Shown: piece by piece, positions 31,828-40,288 of the stretch
How the letters are laid out: each line of letters begins with the position of its first letter
Position numbering within the stretch: the stretch's first letter is position 1
Source: Bifidobacteriaceae bacterium
GTDB lineage: Bacteria > Actinomycetota > Actinomycetes > Actinomycetales > WQXJ01
NCBI GenBank assembly: GCA_031270825.1
Contig: JAISXH010000053.1
Coordinates: 1-55,319 of the forward strand
DNA length: 55,319 bases
Direction of reading: 5' to 3'
Notes under the pieces: generated by a model
What the model saw: the letters and a program-made list of their open reading frames with translations, nothing else
Database searches by the model: none
What the model was told of the DNA's origin: nothing
Position numbers and translations under genes: made by a program

Positions 31828-32478
31828 ATGGCTGGCGGCGTCGACTATGTGGCGAACTGGGTTTTCGCCGAGGATTTCATTCCCGAGTCGGAAGCGCTGA
31901 CCCATGCCCGATCGCGGGCCCACGAACTGGGGATCGCCGTGCCCTCGCCCGGCGCAGGCGCCCTGTTGGGAGTGATCGCGGCGGCGCTCAAGGCCGCCGC
32001 CGCCGTCGAAATCGGCACCAGTGCGGGCGTCGGCATCATCTACTTGCTCAACGCCATGCCGCCGGGCGGGATCGTCACGTCGATCGACGTCGAAGCCGAA
32101 CACCAGCACGCCGCTCGAGAAGCCCTGCGGGAAGCCGGCATCCCCCTCAGCCAAATCCGGCCAATCAACTCGCGGCCGGCCGAAGTCCTGCCCCGGCTGG
32201 CCGACGAAGCATATGACCTGGTGCTGCTGGGCGGCAACAAACTCGACTACGCCGACCAACTGGTCGACGCGATCCGGCTGCTGCGCTACGGCGGCGTCCT
32301 GGCGATCGACGGGGCCTTGGCCGACGGCCGCGTGCCCGATCCCGCCCGCCGCGACCCGGTCACCGTGACCGTCCGGGAAGTCGGCCGCGAACTCAGAGAC
32401 CGCGAAGATCTGACGGTGGCGTTGAACGCCGCCGGCGACGGCCTGCTCCTAGCGGTCAAGCGCCCCCGCAAGCGTTGA
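31828..32478 (+). CDS. SAM-dependent O-methyltransferase
   Basis: A 216-residue class I methyltransferase of the catechol-type (Methyltransf_3) family. The SAM site is A-A-A-V-E-I-G-T-S-A-G-V-G-I-I-Y, with I-D-V-E-A-E-H as the ribose-binding acidic turn. Y-D-L-V-L-L-G-G and L-R-Y-G-G-V-L-A-I-D-G complete the fold. The usual metal-binding Asp of this family (L-V-F-I-D-A) reads L-V-L-L-G-G, as in the mycobacterial Rv1220c group next to sigE. Substrate unknown. Its last 29 bases are repeated at 32512-32540, where they form the end of the convergent membrane-protein gene. Confidence 0.87.
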   Translation: MAGGVDYVANWVFAEDFIPESEALTHARSRAHELGIAVPSPGAGALLGVIAAALKAAAAVEIGTSAGVGIIYLLNAMPPGGIVTSIDVEAEHQHAAREALREAGIPLSQIRPINSRPAEVLPRLADEAYDLVLLGGNKLDYADQLVDAIRLLRYGGVLAIDGALADGRVPDPARRDPVTVTVREVGRELRDREDLTVALNAAGDGLLLAVKRPRKR

Positions 32479-32540
32479 TGCGGGTTGGCCGATGCGGTTG
32501 TACGCGCGCACAGCGGTCAAGCGCCCCCGCAAGCGTTGAT
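32451..32540. repeat. 29-bp direct repeat joining the ends of two convergent genes
   Basis: 32451-32479 (last codons of the methyltransferase gene) equals 32512-32540 (last codons and stop of the opposite-strand DUF6541 gene), with 32 bases between. Both genes thus share the same terminal DNA, read on opposite strands. Confidence 0.85.
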
Positions 32541-34436
32541 CCGGTAGACAGCGGCACCATCGGCCTGGTCGATCAAGGCCAGGTTGGCATCGATTCTCAG
32601 GCCCTTGGTCATCTTGGCGAACAGGTCGTTGTCACGGAAAGTGGCCGTGTCCAGGTAGACATATTCAACGTCCAATTGGCGCAAAGCGTCGCAGACTTTG
32701 GGATCATCGCCCAGGTCTGCGAAATGCTCCAGCAAGTACCGGCGCGGTTGGTCCCACGAGCCTGTCAAGTGCGGAAAAACCACCGGTTGGCCCAACACCG
32801 AATAGAGAAAGGCCGCCCCGGTGGCCGGGTCGCCCAAGACCAACCCGTTCGGCTCCAGGCGGGTCGCCAGCCGCTTGATCATGTCCAACTCGGCGCTGGA
32901 GAAGAAACGGTCCGCTTCCTCCAAGGCGCTGGTCTCAGCCAGTCGGTAGTAGGCGGCGTGGAGACGGAAAGGCCGGACCGTCGTCAAAGTCAAGGCGCTG
33001 ACCAGGCCAAGGCAGGCGACGACCGCGATCACAGGCCGGCTGCGCCCATCCCGCCAGCGCTGTTGGACCCACTGCAGTCCCCACAGGATCAGTGGGATGC
33101 CCGCGACCGTCAGCACCGGGCCCAGCCGCGTGCGGTCGGAGTACCACAGAGCCGTGATCGGCTCGAGCAGTTTGATCTTGGACACAGCGCCGATGTACAG
33201 CACCAGCACCGCTGTAAAGGCCAGTATCAACCAACGCCGCCGATGCCGTTTGAGCGCCACCGCCGCTCCGGTCGCCAAACCAGCCACCACTAGCAGGTTG
33301 GGCCCCACCTGGAAGAGGGTCGTGGCGTCGGTGACGGCCAGCCCCAGGGCGATCACAGGATTGGCCGATGTGGTCCAGCCGCCAAAGGAAACCACGGCCT
33401 GAACCTCTTCGGTGCCATACAGCGCCCACACCCCCGCCCCCAACAGGCTGGCCAAGCCCGCCAATGCGGCCACCGTCCAGAATCGGTAGCCCGCCCGCCA
33501 GCCGCGGCGGGCCACGGTGACGACTATGTACAGCGCTATGGGGCTGGCCACAACCGCGTAAGAGAACATCACGTTGGGATGGGCGAGACCGGCCCCGACC
33601 ACCGCCACCAGCAGAATCAGCGACCGGGCGACGCGCCCGGCCGTGTCGACGCCGACCACGCGCGCCAACTGCACCGACCAGCCGACCAGGCCCGGCAGCA
33701 AAGCCACGCCGACGGCGTTGGCGATCAATCCCACCATGGATGTGGGCTGACCCTGATACAGGACCGCCAAGCCGGCCGCGACCACCGCGAAGACCGGACT
33801 GGCCGGGAACAGGACTCGGGCCAGATAGATCAGCCCGACCACCCACACGGCCGAGGCGGCCACCAGCACAACCATGTTGAGAGCCGGCCAAACCTGGGTC
33901 GATTCCGGCAGCAAAGCCGCCACCGCGTGGACGCCGGAGGGGTAGTAGGCGGTGGTGGCGCCGGGCGAATTGAGCAGGCCCGCATGGAAGGGCGAGGCAT
34001 CGCCGGTTTCGCGGATGAAGCGCACCAGATTCCCGTGGAAAACCATGTCCCAGCTTTGCGGCAGGGCATCCGCGCCGCCCATCGCCGCCAGATTGGTGGC
34101 AAAAATGAATCCGGTGGCCACAGCCCCGGCTCCGCCTACCGTCAACCACTCCCGGCGGCTCCATTTGCCCAGCAACCGAGGTGCCCGAATCGGCGCGATC
34201 CGCGAAACAGCCCAAGCCACCAGGGCGCCCAGCGCCGTCGCGGCCAAGGCCGTCAGCGGGCCCCAGGCCAACCCCAGCCAGGACGCCACCAGCGAGCCGC
34301 CGCCCAGGCCCGCCAGTGTCAGCGCTGGCGCCAGCGCCGCCAGCGACAGGCCGCGCATGCCAACGGCCAGGCCTATCGCCACTCCGGGCAGGATCAGCCA
34401 GGCCGCCGCCGCCAAAGCGGCCAAGACCGTGATCAA
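32517..34436 (-). CDS. DUF6541-type multi-spanning membrane protein
   Basis: A 639-residue integral membrane protein with about fourteen hydrophobic segments and an extracytoplasmic C-terminal third. The family's phrases D-M-V-F-H-G-N-L-V-R-F-I and Y-Y-P-S-G-V-H-A-V-A-A-L-L resemble the acidic-loop region of GT-C glycosyltransferases, so a polyprenyl-sugar-using enzyme is plausible. It starts with TTG at 34436 overlapping the DUF2304 stop (TTGA), and lies last in the order GT2, DUF2304, DUF6541. That order implies joint work on an envelope glycan. The final residues R-I-N-A-C-G-G-A come from a duplicated piece of the neighbouring gene. Confidence 0.82.
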   Translation of the reverse strand: MITVLAALAAAAWLILPGVAIGLAVGMRGLSLAALAPALTLAGLGGGSLVASWLGLAWGPLTALAATALGALVAWAVSRIAPIRAPRLLGKWSRREWLTVGGAGAVATGFIFATNLAAMGGADALPQSWDMVFHGNLVRFIRETGDASPFHAGLLNSPGATTAYYPSGVHAVAALLPESTQVWPALNMVVLVAASAVWVVGLIYLARVLFPASPVFAVVAAGLAVLYQGQPTSMVGLIANAVGVALLPGLVGWSVQLARVVGVDTAGRVARSLILLVAVVGAGLAHPNVMFSYAVVASPIALYIVVTVARRGWRAGYRFWTVAALAGLASLLGAGVWALYGTEEVQAVVSFGGWTTSANPVIALGLAVTDATTLFQVGPNLLVVAGLATGAAVALKRHRRRWLILAFTAVLVLYIGAVSKIKLLEPITALWYSDRTRLGPVLTVAGIPLILWGLQWVQQRWRDGRSRPVIAVVACLGLVSALTLTTVRPFRLHAAYYRLAETSALEEADRFFSSAELDMIKRLATRLEPNGLVLGDPATGAAFLYSVLGQPVVFPHLTGSWDQPRRYLLEHFADLGDDPKVCDALRQLDVEYVYLDTATFRDNDLFAKMTKGLRIDANLALIDQADGAAVYRINACGGA

Positions 34437-35173
34437 CCGGCCCTCAGATCGCGGCTCGGCCGATCATCTCTTGGGTGATCACCTTCTTGTTGGCCGGGTT
34501 CGCGATGGCCACATCCCGGTTGCCCAGCTCTGCGATGACCGCCCTCTGGTTGGCCCGGTTCGCGATGACCGCCCTCCGGTTGGCCCGGTTCGCGATGACC
34601 GCCCTCCGGTTGGGCCGGTTCGCGATGACCGCCCTCTGGTTGGGCCGGTTCGCGATGACCGCCCTCTGGTTGGCCCGGTTCGCGATGACCGCCCTCCGGT
34701 TGGCCAGCTCTGCGACGGCCACTGTCTGGTTTGCAACCGTCCACTTCGACACCCTCGTCAGCCTCCTCTTCCGGGGCATCATTCAGGCCAGAGCCAACCG
34801 CGATGGGGCTTGCCCCCGGCGCGGTTGAGGGCTCGCCATCAAGGCGGCGGTGGGGCGGCGCCTCGATCAGAGCAACCCGGCGGGCCAGCGCCGTCAACTG
34901 GCGCAGAGTCCGCTGATCGCGCAGATGGCGGGTGGAAATGTAGGAAAAGAAGACCACGATCAGTGCGTATAGGAGCAGGTCGGCGCCGCGGCCGACCCCT
35001 AGACGGCGAGCCAAGCCGGTCAGCATGTCGGGCTGGATGATCGAAGCCACCGCCACGGCGGCGAAAGCCGCCAGCCCCAACCGCCTCAGGGCCTGGCGCC
35101 GCTGGCCGCCTCCCCGCGCCAGCACCAGCGCCGCCAGCACCACCGCCGCGATCAGGACAATCTTGATGACCAT
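34433..35173 (-). CDS. DUF2304 membrane protein with a decapeptide-repeat tail
   Basis: A 246-residue protein. Residues 1-110 are the whole DUF2304 domain: three hydrophobic segments, I-I-Q-P-D-M-L-T-G-L-A, L-L-Y-A-L-I-V-V-F-F, then a helix R-T-L-R-Q-L-T-A-L-A-R-R-V-A-L. Typical members stop here at 110-130 residues. This one adds a linker, an acidic stretch (E-E-E-A-D-E-G-V-E-V-D) and about seven E-P-G-Q-P-E-G-G-H-R units encoded by a 30-bp minisatellite. Its stop overlaps the next gene's TTG, which supports this frame being translated to the end. It is probably a partner of the GT2 enzyme eight bases upstream. Confidence 0.82.
   Translation of the reverse strand: MVIKIVLIAAVVLAALVLARGGGQRRQALRRLGLAAFAAVAVASIIQPDMLTGLARRLGVGRGADLLLYALIVVFFSYISTRHLRDQRTLRQLTALARRVALIEAPPHRRLDGEPSTAPGASPIAVGSGLNDAPEEEADEGVEVDGCKPDSGRRRAGQPEGGHREPGQPEGGHREPAQPEGGHREPAQPEGGHREPGQPEGGHREPGQPEGGHRRAGQPGCGHREPGQQEGDHPRDDRPSRDLRAG
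34501..34740. repeat. 30-bp minisatellite, eight units, open in several frames
   Basis: Eight consecutive 30-base units, six of them nearly identical (core CGCGATGACCGCCCTC). Because 30 is a multiple of three, both minus-strand alternatives and a plus-strand frame stay open. Of the two recurrent single-base variants, one (CCG/CCA) is silent in the DUF2304 frame but changes the residue in the others, favouring that frame as the selected one. Confidence 0.88.
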
Positions 35174-35180
35174 GGGAGCC

Positions 35181-35867
35181 TCACCTCACCAGCAGGTCGA
35201 CCAGAATGTTGACCGAGTTGAGCAGCGACTGGCCTTTGGACCGGGAGTAATCCGAGTAGTGGATCTCCACACCCACCTCGGTATGGCGCAACTTCGCGGC
35301 CTTGATCCGCTCCAGGATCTCGGTGGCGTGGGCCATGCCCGGCTGGGTCAGTCTCATGGCCGCGACCGCCGACCGGTTCATCGCCCGCAGCCCATTGTGG
35401 GTGTCTGTCAGTTTGAGGCCAACAGTCAGGTTGGTATAAGCCACCGCCACCCTCAGCACCAGCCGTTTGAGCCGGCCCATCTGCGGGGCCCGACCAAGCA
35501 TCCGCGAACCCAGCACGACGTCGAAACCGCCGCCCAAGTCGCGGGCCAGGCGGACGGCATCGGACACCGAATGCTGGCCGTCCGCGTCGAAGGTGACCAC
35601 CCGCGCCATCTCCGGATCCCCCAAGACATACTCGAAGCCGGTCTGCAAGGCCGCTCCCTGGCCCAGGTTGATCGGCTGGCTGACCAGACGAACCCCCTGG
35701 TCGAAGAGGGCTTGGGCGATCAGGCCGGAGTGATCGGTGGAGGCGTCGTCGACAACGCAGACATGGGGGAAACAGGCGGTCAGCTCCGCCAGCGTGCGCT
35801 CGAGCACCGGGGCTTCGTTGTAGACGGGCACCACCACCCACAGGTCATCGAACTCGGGGCCGTCCAC
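35181..35867 (-). CDS. Family 2 glycosyltransferase (dolichol-phosphate-mannose-synthase-like)
   Basis: A 228-residue GT-A enzyme without membrane helices. Features are W-V-V-V-P-V-Y-N-E-A-P-V-L (nucleotide entry), V-C-V-V-D-D-A-S-T-D-H-S, the metal-binding T-F-D-A-D-G-Q-H-S and G-S-R-M-L-G-R. It probably moves a sugar from a nucleotide to polyprenyl phosphate, supplying DUF6541-type downstream proteins. GTG start at 35867, four bases beyond the aminopeptidase stop; followed by DUF2304 with a 7-base gap. Confidence 0.9.
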   Translation of the reverse strand: MDGPEFDDLWVVVPVYNEAPVLERTLAELTACFPHVCVVDDASTDHSGLIAQALFDQGVRLVSQPINLGQGAALQTGFEYVLGDPEMARVVTFDADGQHSVSDAVRLARDLGGGFDVVLGSRMLGRAPQMGRLKRLVLRVAVAYTNLTVGLKLTDTHNGLRAMNRSAVAAMRLTQPGMAHATEILERIKAAKLRHTEVGVEIHYSDYSRSKGQSLLNSVNILVDLLVR

Positions 35868-35871
35868 GGCT

Positions 35872-37515
35872 TCAGGCCAACCGTTCGGCCAAAGCGATCA
35901 GCGTTCGCACCCCGAAACCGGTTCCCCCGGGTGGCGACCAGTCATGGCCGCCGCCGGCCCGGGCCGGGCCCGCGATGTCCAGATGCGCCCAGCGGCCACC
36001 GCCCGCGAACCGCTCCAAGAAGAGTCCCGCCGTGATGGCCCCGGCCCCCCAACCTGGCTGTCCGATAGACCCCAGTTCAGCGTTCGGCGTCTCCAGCGCC
36101 TCGCCATAATCCGGCGCCAGCGGCAGACGCCACCAACGTTCGCCGTGCTCTTCTCCCGCCTCCTCGATCCGCGCCGCCAGGGTCGAATCCCGGGTCAAGA
36201 CGGCCCCGGTGGCGTTGCCCAGGGCGACCTTCGCCGCGCCGGTGAGAGTCGCGATGTCGATCAGACAATCGGGTTCCTCCTCGGCCACGGCATAGCCCAG
36301 GGCGTCAGCCAGGACCAAACGGCCCTCAGCGTCGGTGTCACCGACTTCGACCAGGGTCCCAGCGCCGTGAGTCCCAGCTCCGATTTCGATCACATCGCCA
36401 GGTCTGTACGATGCCGCCCCGACCGAGTTTTGCGCCAACGGCACCACGGCGGTGACCCGGACGGGCAGAGCCAAGTCGGCTGCGGCCAAGACCGCGGCCA
36501 GGGCGGCCGCCCCGCCCGCCATGTCGGTTTTCATGGTCGCCAGGCCGCTGTTCGGCTTAAGGTCCAGGCCGCCGGAATCGAACGTGATGCCCTTGCCGAC
36601 AATGACGAAGTGGGGCGCAGCCTTGACGCCTTCGGGCCGGTGGCTGACCACGACCAATCTGGGCGCGCCGGCCGGATCGGCCGCTGGCCCCTGCCAGGTG
36701 GCCGCCCCCACTGCCAAGGTGGCATTCAGCCGCCGGGCGGCCAGTTCGTCCGGATCCATGACCCTGGCCACGACCGATTCTCGGGTGGCGGCCCCAGCCA
36801 CGGCGCGGTCCGCCAGGCTCGCCGGGGTCTTGAGGTTGGACGGCCAGTTGACTAGGTCGCGGGCGAATGCGGTGGCGGCGGCCCCGATCTGGGCGCGGAC
36901 CACCGCCGTGCGGTCATGGCTGCCGACCAGAGCCAGGTCGCCAGTGGACTGAGCCTGGCCGGGGGCGGCAGGCTTGGCCTGGGCCCGGCGTTTCTTGCCA
37001 ACGCCCTCGGCGGCAAGGCCGTATCTGACCGGCTGGTAGGCGCCCAGCAGGTAGCCTTCGACCAACGCCGCCGTGACCCGGGGAGACTCCGATCCAAAGC
37101 CGACTGCGACTTGGCCCTTGCCACGCACGACGCGAGCCAGCTTGGCGCCGGCCTGGCGGTGATCGGCTGGTCCGCCGCCACCGGTGCCGACCAACAACAC
37201 GGTGGGCGCCAGGCCTGACCACGGACTGGCACCGAGGTGCAGTTCCGGCAGTTCGAGAACCAGGGTTTCGCCCGCCTTACCGATGAAGCCAGTCCGCTCG
37301 GCCGTGGCGGCGAAGTCGATCCCGTAGCGAACGGCCGCGTCAGCAGTTCCCGGGCCAGGCTCCAAGCCATCTGGTCCCGACCCAATACCGAGCGCCACGA
37401 CCTTCGAATTCACGGCTTTGACCTGCACGGTGCTGGCGATGCGCCCGCGCATTAGGCGGACCAACGGCAGCGCCTCGGCGCCGCCGGGACCCACCCAGGG
37501 ACCTTTCAGTTTCAA
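35872..37515 (-). CDS. pepA: Leucyl aminopeptidase (M17 family)
   Basis: A 547-residue cytosolic aminopeptidase that uses two metal ions to release N-terminal residues. Metal and catalytic segments are V-G-K-G-I-T-F-D-S-G-G-L-D-L-K-P, M-K-T-D-M-A-G-G-A-A and G-D-T-D-A-E-G-R-L-V-L-A-D-A-L. The last is usually N-T-D-A-E-G-R, so the leading Asn is Asp preceded by Gly here. The N-terminal half carries an unusual ~20-residue insert (K-K-R-R-A-Q-A-K-P-A-A-P-G-Q-A-Q). The start is uncertain: ATG 37515 gives a 21-residue leader before ATG 37452, where similarity begins. Neighbours are DUF3117 upstream and GT2 downstream. Confidence 0.93.
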   Translation of the reverse strand: MKLKGPWVGPGGAEALPLVRLMRGRIASTVQVKAVNSKVVALGIGSGPDGLEPGPGTADAAVRYGIDFAATAERTGFIGKAGETLVLELPELHLGASPWSGLAPTVLLVGTGGGGPADHRQAGAKLARVVRGKGQVAVGFGSESPRVTAALVEGYLLGAYQPVRYGLAAEGVGKKRRAQAKPAAPGQAQSTGDLALVGSHDRTAVVRAQIGAAATAFARDLVNWPSNLKTPASLADRAVAGAATRESVVARVMDPDELAARRLNATLAVGAATWQGPAADPAGAPRLVVVSHRPEGVKAAPHFVIVGKGITFDSGGLDLKPNSGLATMKTDMAGGAAALAAVLAAADLALPVRVTAVVPLAQNSVGAASYRPGDVIEIGAGTHGAGTLVEVGDTDAEGRLVLADALGYAVAEEEPDCLIDIATLTGAAKVALGNATGAVLTRDSTLAARIEEAGEEHGERWWRLPLAPDYGEALETPNAELGSIGQPGWGAGAITAGLFLERFAGGGRWAHLDIAGPARAGGGHDWSPPGGTGFGVRTLIALAERLA

Positions 37516-37522
37516 CCCACGT

Positions 37523-37690
37523 TCAATCCAGGACGGCCTTTAGGCCCTCACCAAGCGTTGTGGCCTCAGCCTGATTGAGCTCGACCACCAGGCGACCGCC
37601 GCCTTCAAGTGGGACTCGGATGACAATTCCGCGCCCCTCTTTAATCACCTCGAGGGGGCCATCTCCGGTCCTCGGTTTCATGGCTGCCAT
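37523..37690 (-). CDS. DUF3117 domain protein
   Basis: From ATG 37690 a 55-residue protein: M-A-A-M-K-P-R-T-G-D-G-P-L-E-V, then G-R-G-I-V-I-R-V-P-L-E-G-G-G-R-L-V-V-E-L-N. This tiny protein is nearly invariant across actinobacteria (Rv1211 group) and unknown in function. AAGGGGA precedes the chosen ATG; a frame from 37714 adds eight unrelated residues. It belongs to the dapE/LOG/DUF3117 neighbourhood known from mycobacteria. Confidence 0.92.
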   Translation of the reverse strand: MAAMKPRTGDGPLEVIKEGRGIVIRVPLEGGGRLVVELNQAEATTLGEGLKAVLD

Positions 37691-37733
37691 GCTTGTCCCC
37701 TTCCCGGACTCCAACTAGCAAACTCGTCATATT

Positions 37734-38017
37734 CTAGTGCCCGCCCGCGCCATAGCTGGTCAGCGACTCCCCTTCGCGGCCCGAGGCCGCCTCGACCAGC
37801 TCGGCCGCGTCAATCCCGCGACCCTGTCCTCCAGGCGGCATCGCCGTGCTGATCAGCGCTGCGATTCCGGCCCTTGCGCCTGGAGCGATCCACCTGCTCA
37901 GGGCAGCACCTCGACCCTGGCCCCAGGTCCGGTTTCCACTCAACTCGGCATCCCGAATGCCGACCGGGGTGGCCGACACACCAAGCAGCCACCAGAGCCA
38001 GGGGCCTGACCGGGACG
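37734..38017 (-). other. 284-bp gap with one weak open frame
   Basis: A minus-strand frame from an ATG at 38060 runs to 37734 and ends G-R-G-I-D-A-A-E-L-V-E-A-A-S-G-R-E-G-E-S-L. It overlaps the preceding small gene by 43 bases and its first half is not protein-like. It could be a decayed gene; no family is recognised. Confidence 0.25.
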
Positions 38018-38212
38018 CTAAAGCGAGCCCTCGACGCGGCGGCGGCGAGCGGCATCCCACTCACGCCGGGCGATCGACTTCGGCAGCCCAATGCTCAATC
38101 GTCCGTTCGCCAACGCCCAGGACGCCATCCCCACCCCCACCATCACGGCGATGAGCAGCAGCGGGACCGGCGCCAGGAAACCGCTGAAGAAGTAGCCCAG
38201 TTGTGTCAGCAT
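38018..38212 (-). CDS. Small membrane-anchored protein downstream of the LOG-family gene
   Basis: A 64-residue protein with one hydrophobic helix (about residues 12-34, L-A-P-V-P-L-L-L-I-A-V-M-V-G-V-G-M-A) and a basic cytoplasmic end (A-R-R-E-W-D-A-A-R-R-R-R-V). Its ATG shares a base with the LOG stop (TGATG), strong evidence for translation. In mycobacteria the gene between the LOG protein and DUF3117 encodes a membrane-anchored DivIVA-like protein. This one keeps an anchor of that sort but no DivIVA domain, so it may be shortened or unrelated. Confidence 0.6.
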   Translation of the reverse strand: MLTQLGYFFSGFLAPVPLLLIAVMVGVGMASWALANGRLSIGLPKSIARREWDAARRRRVEGSL

Positions 38213-38970
38213 CAGCGCCGCCCCATCCCGCCTCGCCGGGGCGTCGCGGCAGCCGCCTCGATGACCGCCATCGCCTCGTCCGGACTGTCGACCACAGAGA
38301 ACAGGCCCAAGTCGCGAGCGGCCATGGCGCCGCGGCCGACCACAGAATCATTCAGCCAATTGGTCAGGCCACTCCAGTAGTCGGATCCGACCAGCACAAT
38401 CGGGAAACCCTCGATCTTGGCGGTCTGCACCAAAGTCATGGACTCGAACAACTCATCCAGGGTGCCCAGGCCGCCGGGAAAAGCGACGAACCCGCTGGCG
38501 TACTTGACGAACATGACCTTGCGGGCGAAGAAGTAGCGGAAATCCACGCCCAGGTCGACCCAAGGGTTCATCCCCTGCTCCGCCGGCAATTCGATGCCGA
38601 GCCCGATCGACAGGCCTCCGGCCTCATGCGCGCCCCGATTCGCAGCCGCCATGATCCCCGGGCCGCCTCCGGTGATGACGGCATAGCCGGCCGCTGCCAG
38701 CCGGCCACCCAGGTCGCGGGCGGTCTGGTACCAGCGGTCCTCGGGACTGGTCCGAGCCGATCCAAAAACAGAGATTGCCGGGCCAACACCATCCAGCGCG
38801 TCGAAGGCCGCCACCAACTCGGCCTGGATACGCATGACCCGCCATGGATCAGAGTGGCGCCAAGTTGAATCGGTGGTCTCAGCCAGGAAGGCTTGGTCAG
38901 TGGTCTGACTGGGCACCTGCGAGCCGCGAAAAATCAGCGGCCCGGTGCGGTAGACCTGCTCGTCACTCAC
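38212..38970 (-). CDS. LOG-family protein (TIGR00730, cytokinin riboside-monophosphate phosphoribohydrolase type)
   Basis: A 252-residue Rossmann-like protein with both LOG signatures: G-G-G-P-G-I-M-A-A-A-N-R-G (phosphoribosyl binding) and P-G-G-L-G-T-L-D-E-L-F-E (catalytic). Family members cleave nucleotide monophosphates at the base-ribose bond; the mycobacterial relative makes cytokinin-like compounds. It follows dapE with a 9-base gap and is coupled to the small membrane gene after it, matching the conserved dapE-LOG order of actinobacteria. Confidence 0.92.
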   Translation of the reverse strand: MSDEQVYRTGPLIFRGSQVPSQTTDQAFLAETTDSTWRHSDPWRVMRIQAELVAAFDALDGVGPAISVFGSARTSPEDRWYQTARDLGGRLAAAGYAVITGGGPGIMAAANRGAHEAGGLSIGLGIELPAEQGMNPWVDLGVDFRYFFARKVMFVKYASGFVAFPGGLGTLDELFESMTLVQTAKIEGFPIVLVGSDYWSGLTNWLNDSVVGRGAMAARDLGLFSVVDSPDEAMAVIEAAAATPRRGGMGRR

Positions 38971-38979
38971 CCGCCCACA

Positions 38980-40050
38980 CTATCCTTCCAGCCATTCGGC
39001 CAGCACCGACGCCACGCGCTCGATCTGTTCGACCGGACAGGCTTCCTGATCCTGATGCGCCAGCGCCGGATCGCCCGGCCCCAGGTTGACCGCTGGGATC
39101 CCCATGGCGGCGAACCGCGCGACATCAGTCCAGCCCTGTTTGGCTTTGGGCGGGGCCCCGCCATGGGCCTGTGCGATCACAGCCAGCCTCGCCACCGCCG
39201 GGTCGGCCAAACCCGGCCGCGCGGCTGGCGCCGAGTCGACCACTTCGACTTGGTAGCCGGAGAACATGGCCTCCAGCATGCGCTGAGCTTTGACTTCGGT
39301 CTTGTCCGGCGCGAAGCGGTAATTGACCGTCAAAGTAGCCCGGTCGGGGATAACGTTGGCGGCGATCCCGCCCGCGATACCCACAGCGTTCAGAGCCTCG
39401 CGGTAGTCCAGTCCGTCGACCCGGACGGTGGCGGGCTCGAACTCGGCCAGCCGGTCCAGCGCTGGCGCCAGGGCGTGGATCGCGTTGACGCCGGTCCACG
39501 GCCGCGCCGCATGGGCGGCTTTCCCATGCGCGGTCACATCCACCCGCACGGTGCCGTTGCAGCCTCCTTCGACTGAAGCATTGGTCGGCTCGCACAGAAC
39601 GGCGAAATCGCCATCCAGCCAACCGGGATGTTTCCGCGCGACTCGGCCCAGCCCGGACTTGACCAGCGCCACTTCTTCATGGTCATAGAACACCCAGGTC
39701 ACATCAGAACTCGGCGCTGCCAGACGGGCGGCCACCGACAGCATGGCCGCCAGGCCGCCCTTCATGTCCACCGAGCCGCGTCCCCACAAGACGCCGTCCT
39801 CCAGTTTCCCTGGCACGTTGGCCGCGATCGGCACGGTGTCCAAGTGACCCGCCACGATCACCCGTCGCCCCCGCCCAAGCTCGGTCCGAGCGACGACAGC
39901 ATCCCCGTCACGCCGACAAGTCAGGTGCGGCAAATCGCCCAATGCGATCTCAACGGCATCGGCCAAGGCCCTCTCCTCACCGGAGACCGAAGGGATGTCA
40001 ACCAACTCCAACGCCAGTTCGGCTGGCGGTTGGCCCAAATCAAGCGTCAC
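38980..40050 (-). CDS. dapE: Succinyl-diaminopimelate desuccinylase
   Basis: A 356-residue M20 metallopeptidase that removes succinate from N-succinyl-LL-diaminopimelate in lysine and peptidoglycan synthesis. Metal ligands are seen in V-A-G-H-L-D-T-V-P, G-R-G-S-V-D-M-K-G-G, Y-D-H-E-E-V and L-C-E-P-T-N, and the last His in D-P-A-L-A-H-Q-D-Q-E. GTG 40050 is chosen because the conserved part starts within a few residues (L-E-L-V-D-I-P-S-V-S-G); a frame from 40107 adds 19 unrelated residues. The divergent dapD lies 3.4 kb away, beyond an HNH gene. Confidence 0.92.
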   Translation of the reverse strand: MTLDLGQPPAELALELVDIPSVSGEERALADAVEIALGDLPHLTCRRDGDAVVARTELGRGRRVIVAGHLDTVPIAANVPGKLEDGVLWGRGSVDMKGGLAAMLSVAARLAAPSSDVTWVFYDHEEVALVKSGLGRVARKHPGWLDGDFAVLCEPTNASVEGGCNGTVRVDVTAHGKAAHAARPWTGVNAIHALAPALDRLAEFEPATVRVDGLDYREALNAVGIAGGIAANVIPDRATLTVNYRFAPDKTEVKAQRMLEAMFSGYQVEVVDSAPAARPGLADPAVARLAVIAQAHGGAPPKAKQGWTDVARFAAMGIPAVNLGPGDPALAHQDQEACPVEQIERVASVLAEWLEG

Positions 40051-40288
40051 CTTGGCAGCGTACCGCGCCGTCTGCGCAAGCTGCGCCGCCCACCCGACCA
40101 ACGCCACTTACGCCGCCCGCCCTGCCCGGACCGCTCGCGCTCCAACCACCTACACCACCCACTCTGTAGCCACCCGCGCCCCCGAGCCGCCCGCGCTGGC
40201 CGCGCCACTCACACTGCCTGCCCTGGCTGGGCCGCCTGCCCTGTGCGGCGCCGCATGCATGACCCAGTCCATCTACGCCATCCATGCT

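Noticed and set aside
34444..34782. Alternative minus-strand frame rich in N-R-A-N-R-R-A-V-I-A repeats
   Set aside because: A shadow of the 30-bp minisatellite; the DUF2304 frame is supported by the upstream domain, coupled stop/start and a silent variant.
34475..34828. Plus-strand frame with R-F-A-M-T-A-L repeats
   Set aside because: Open only because the repeat unit is a multiple of three; no start signal or family.
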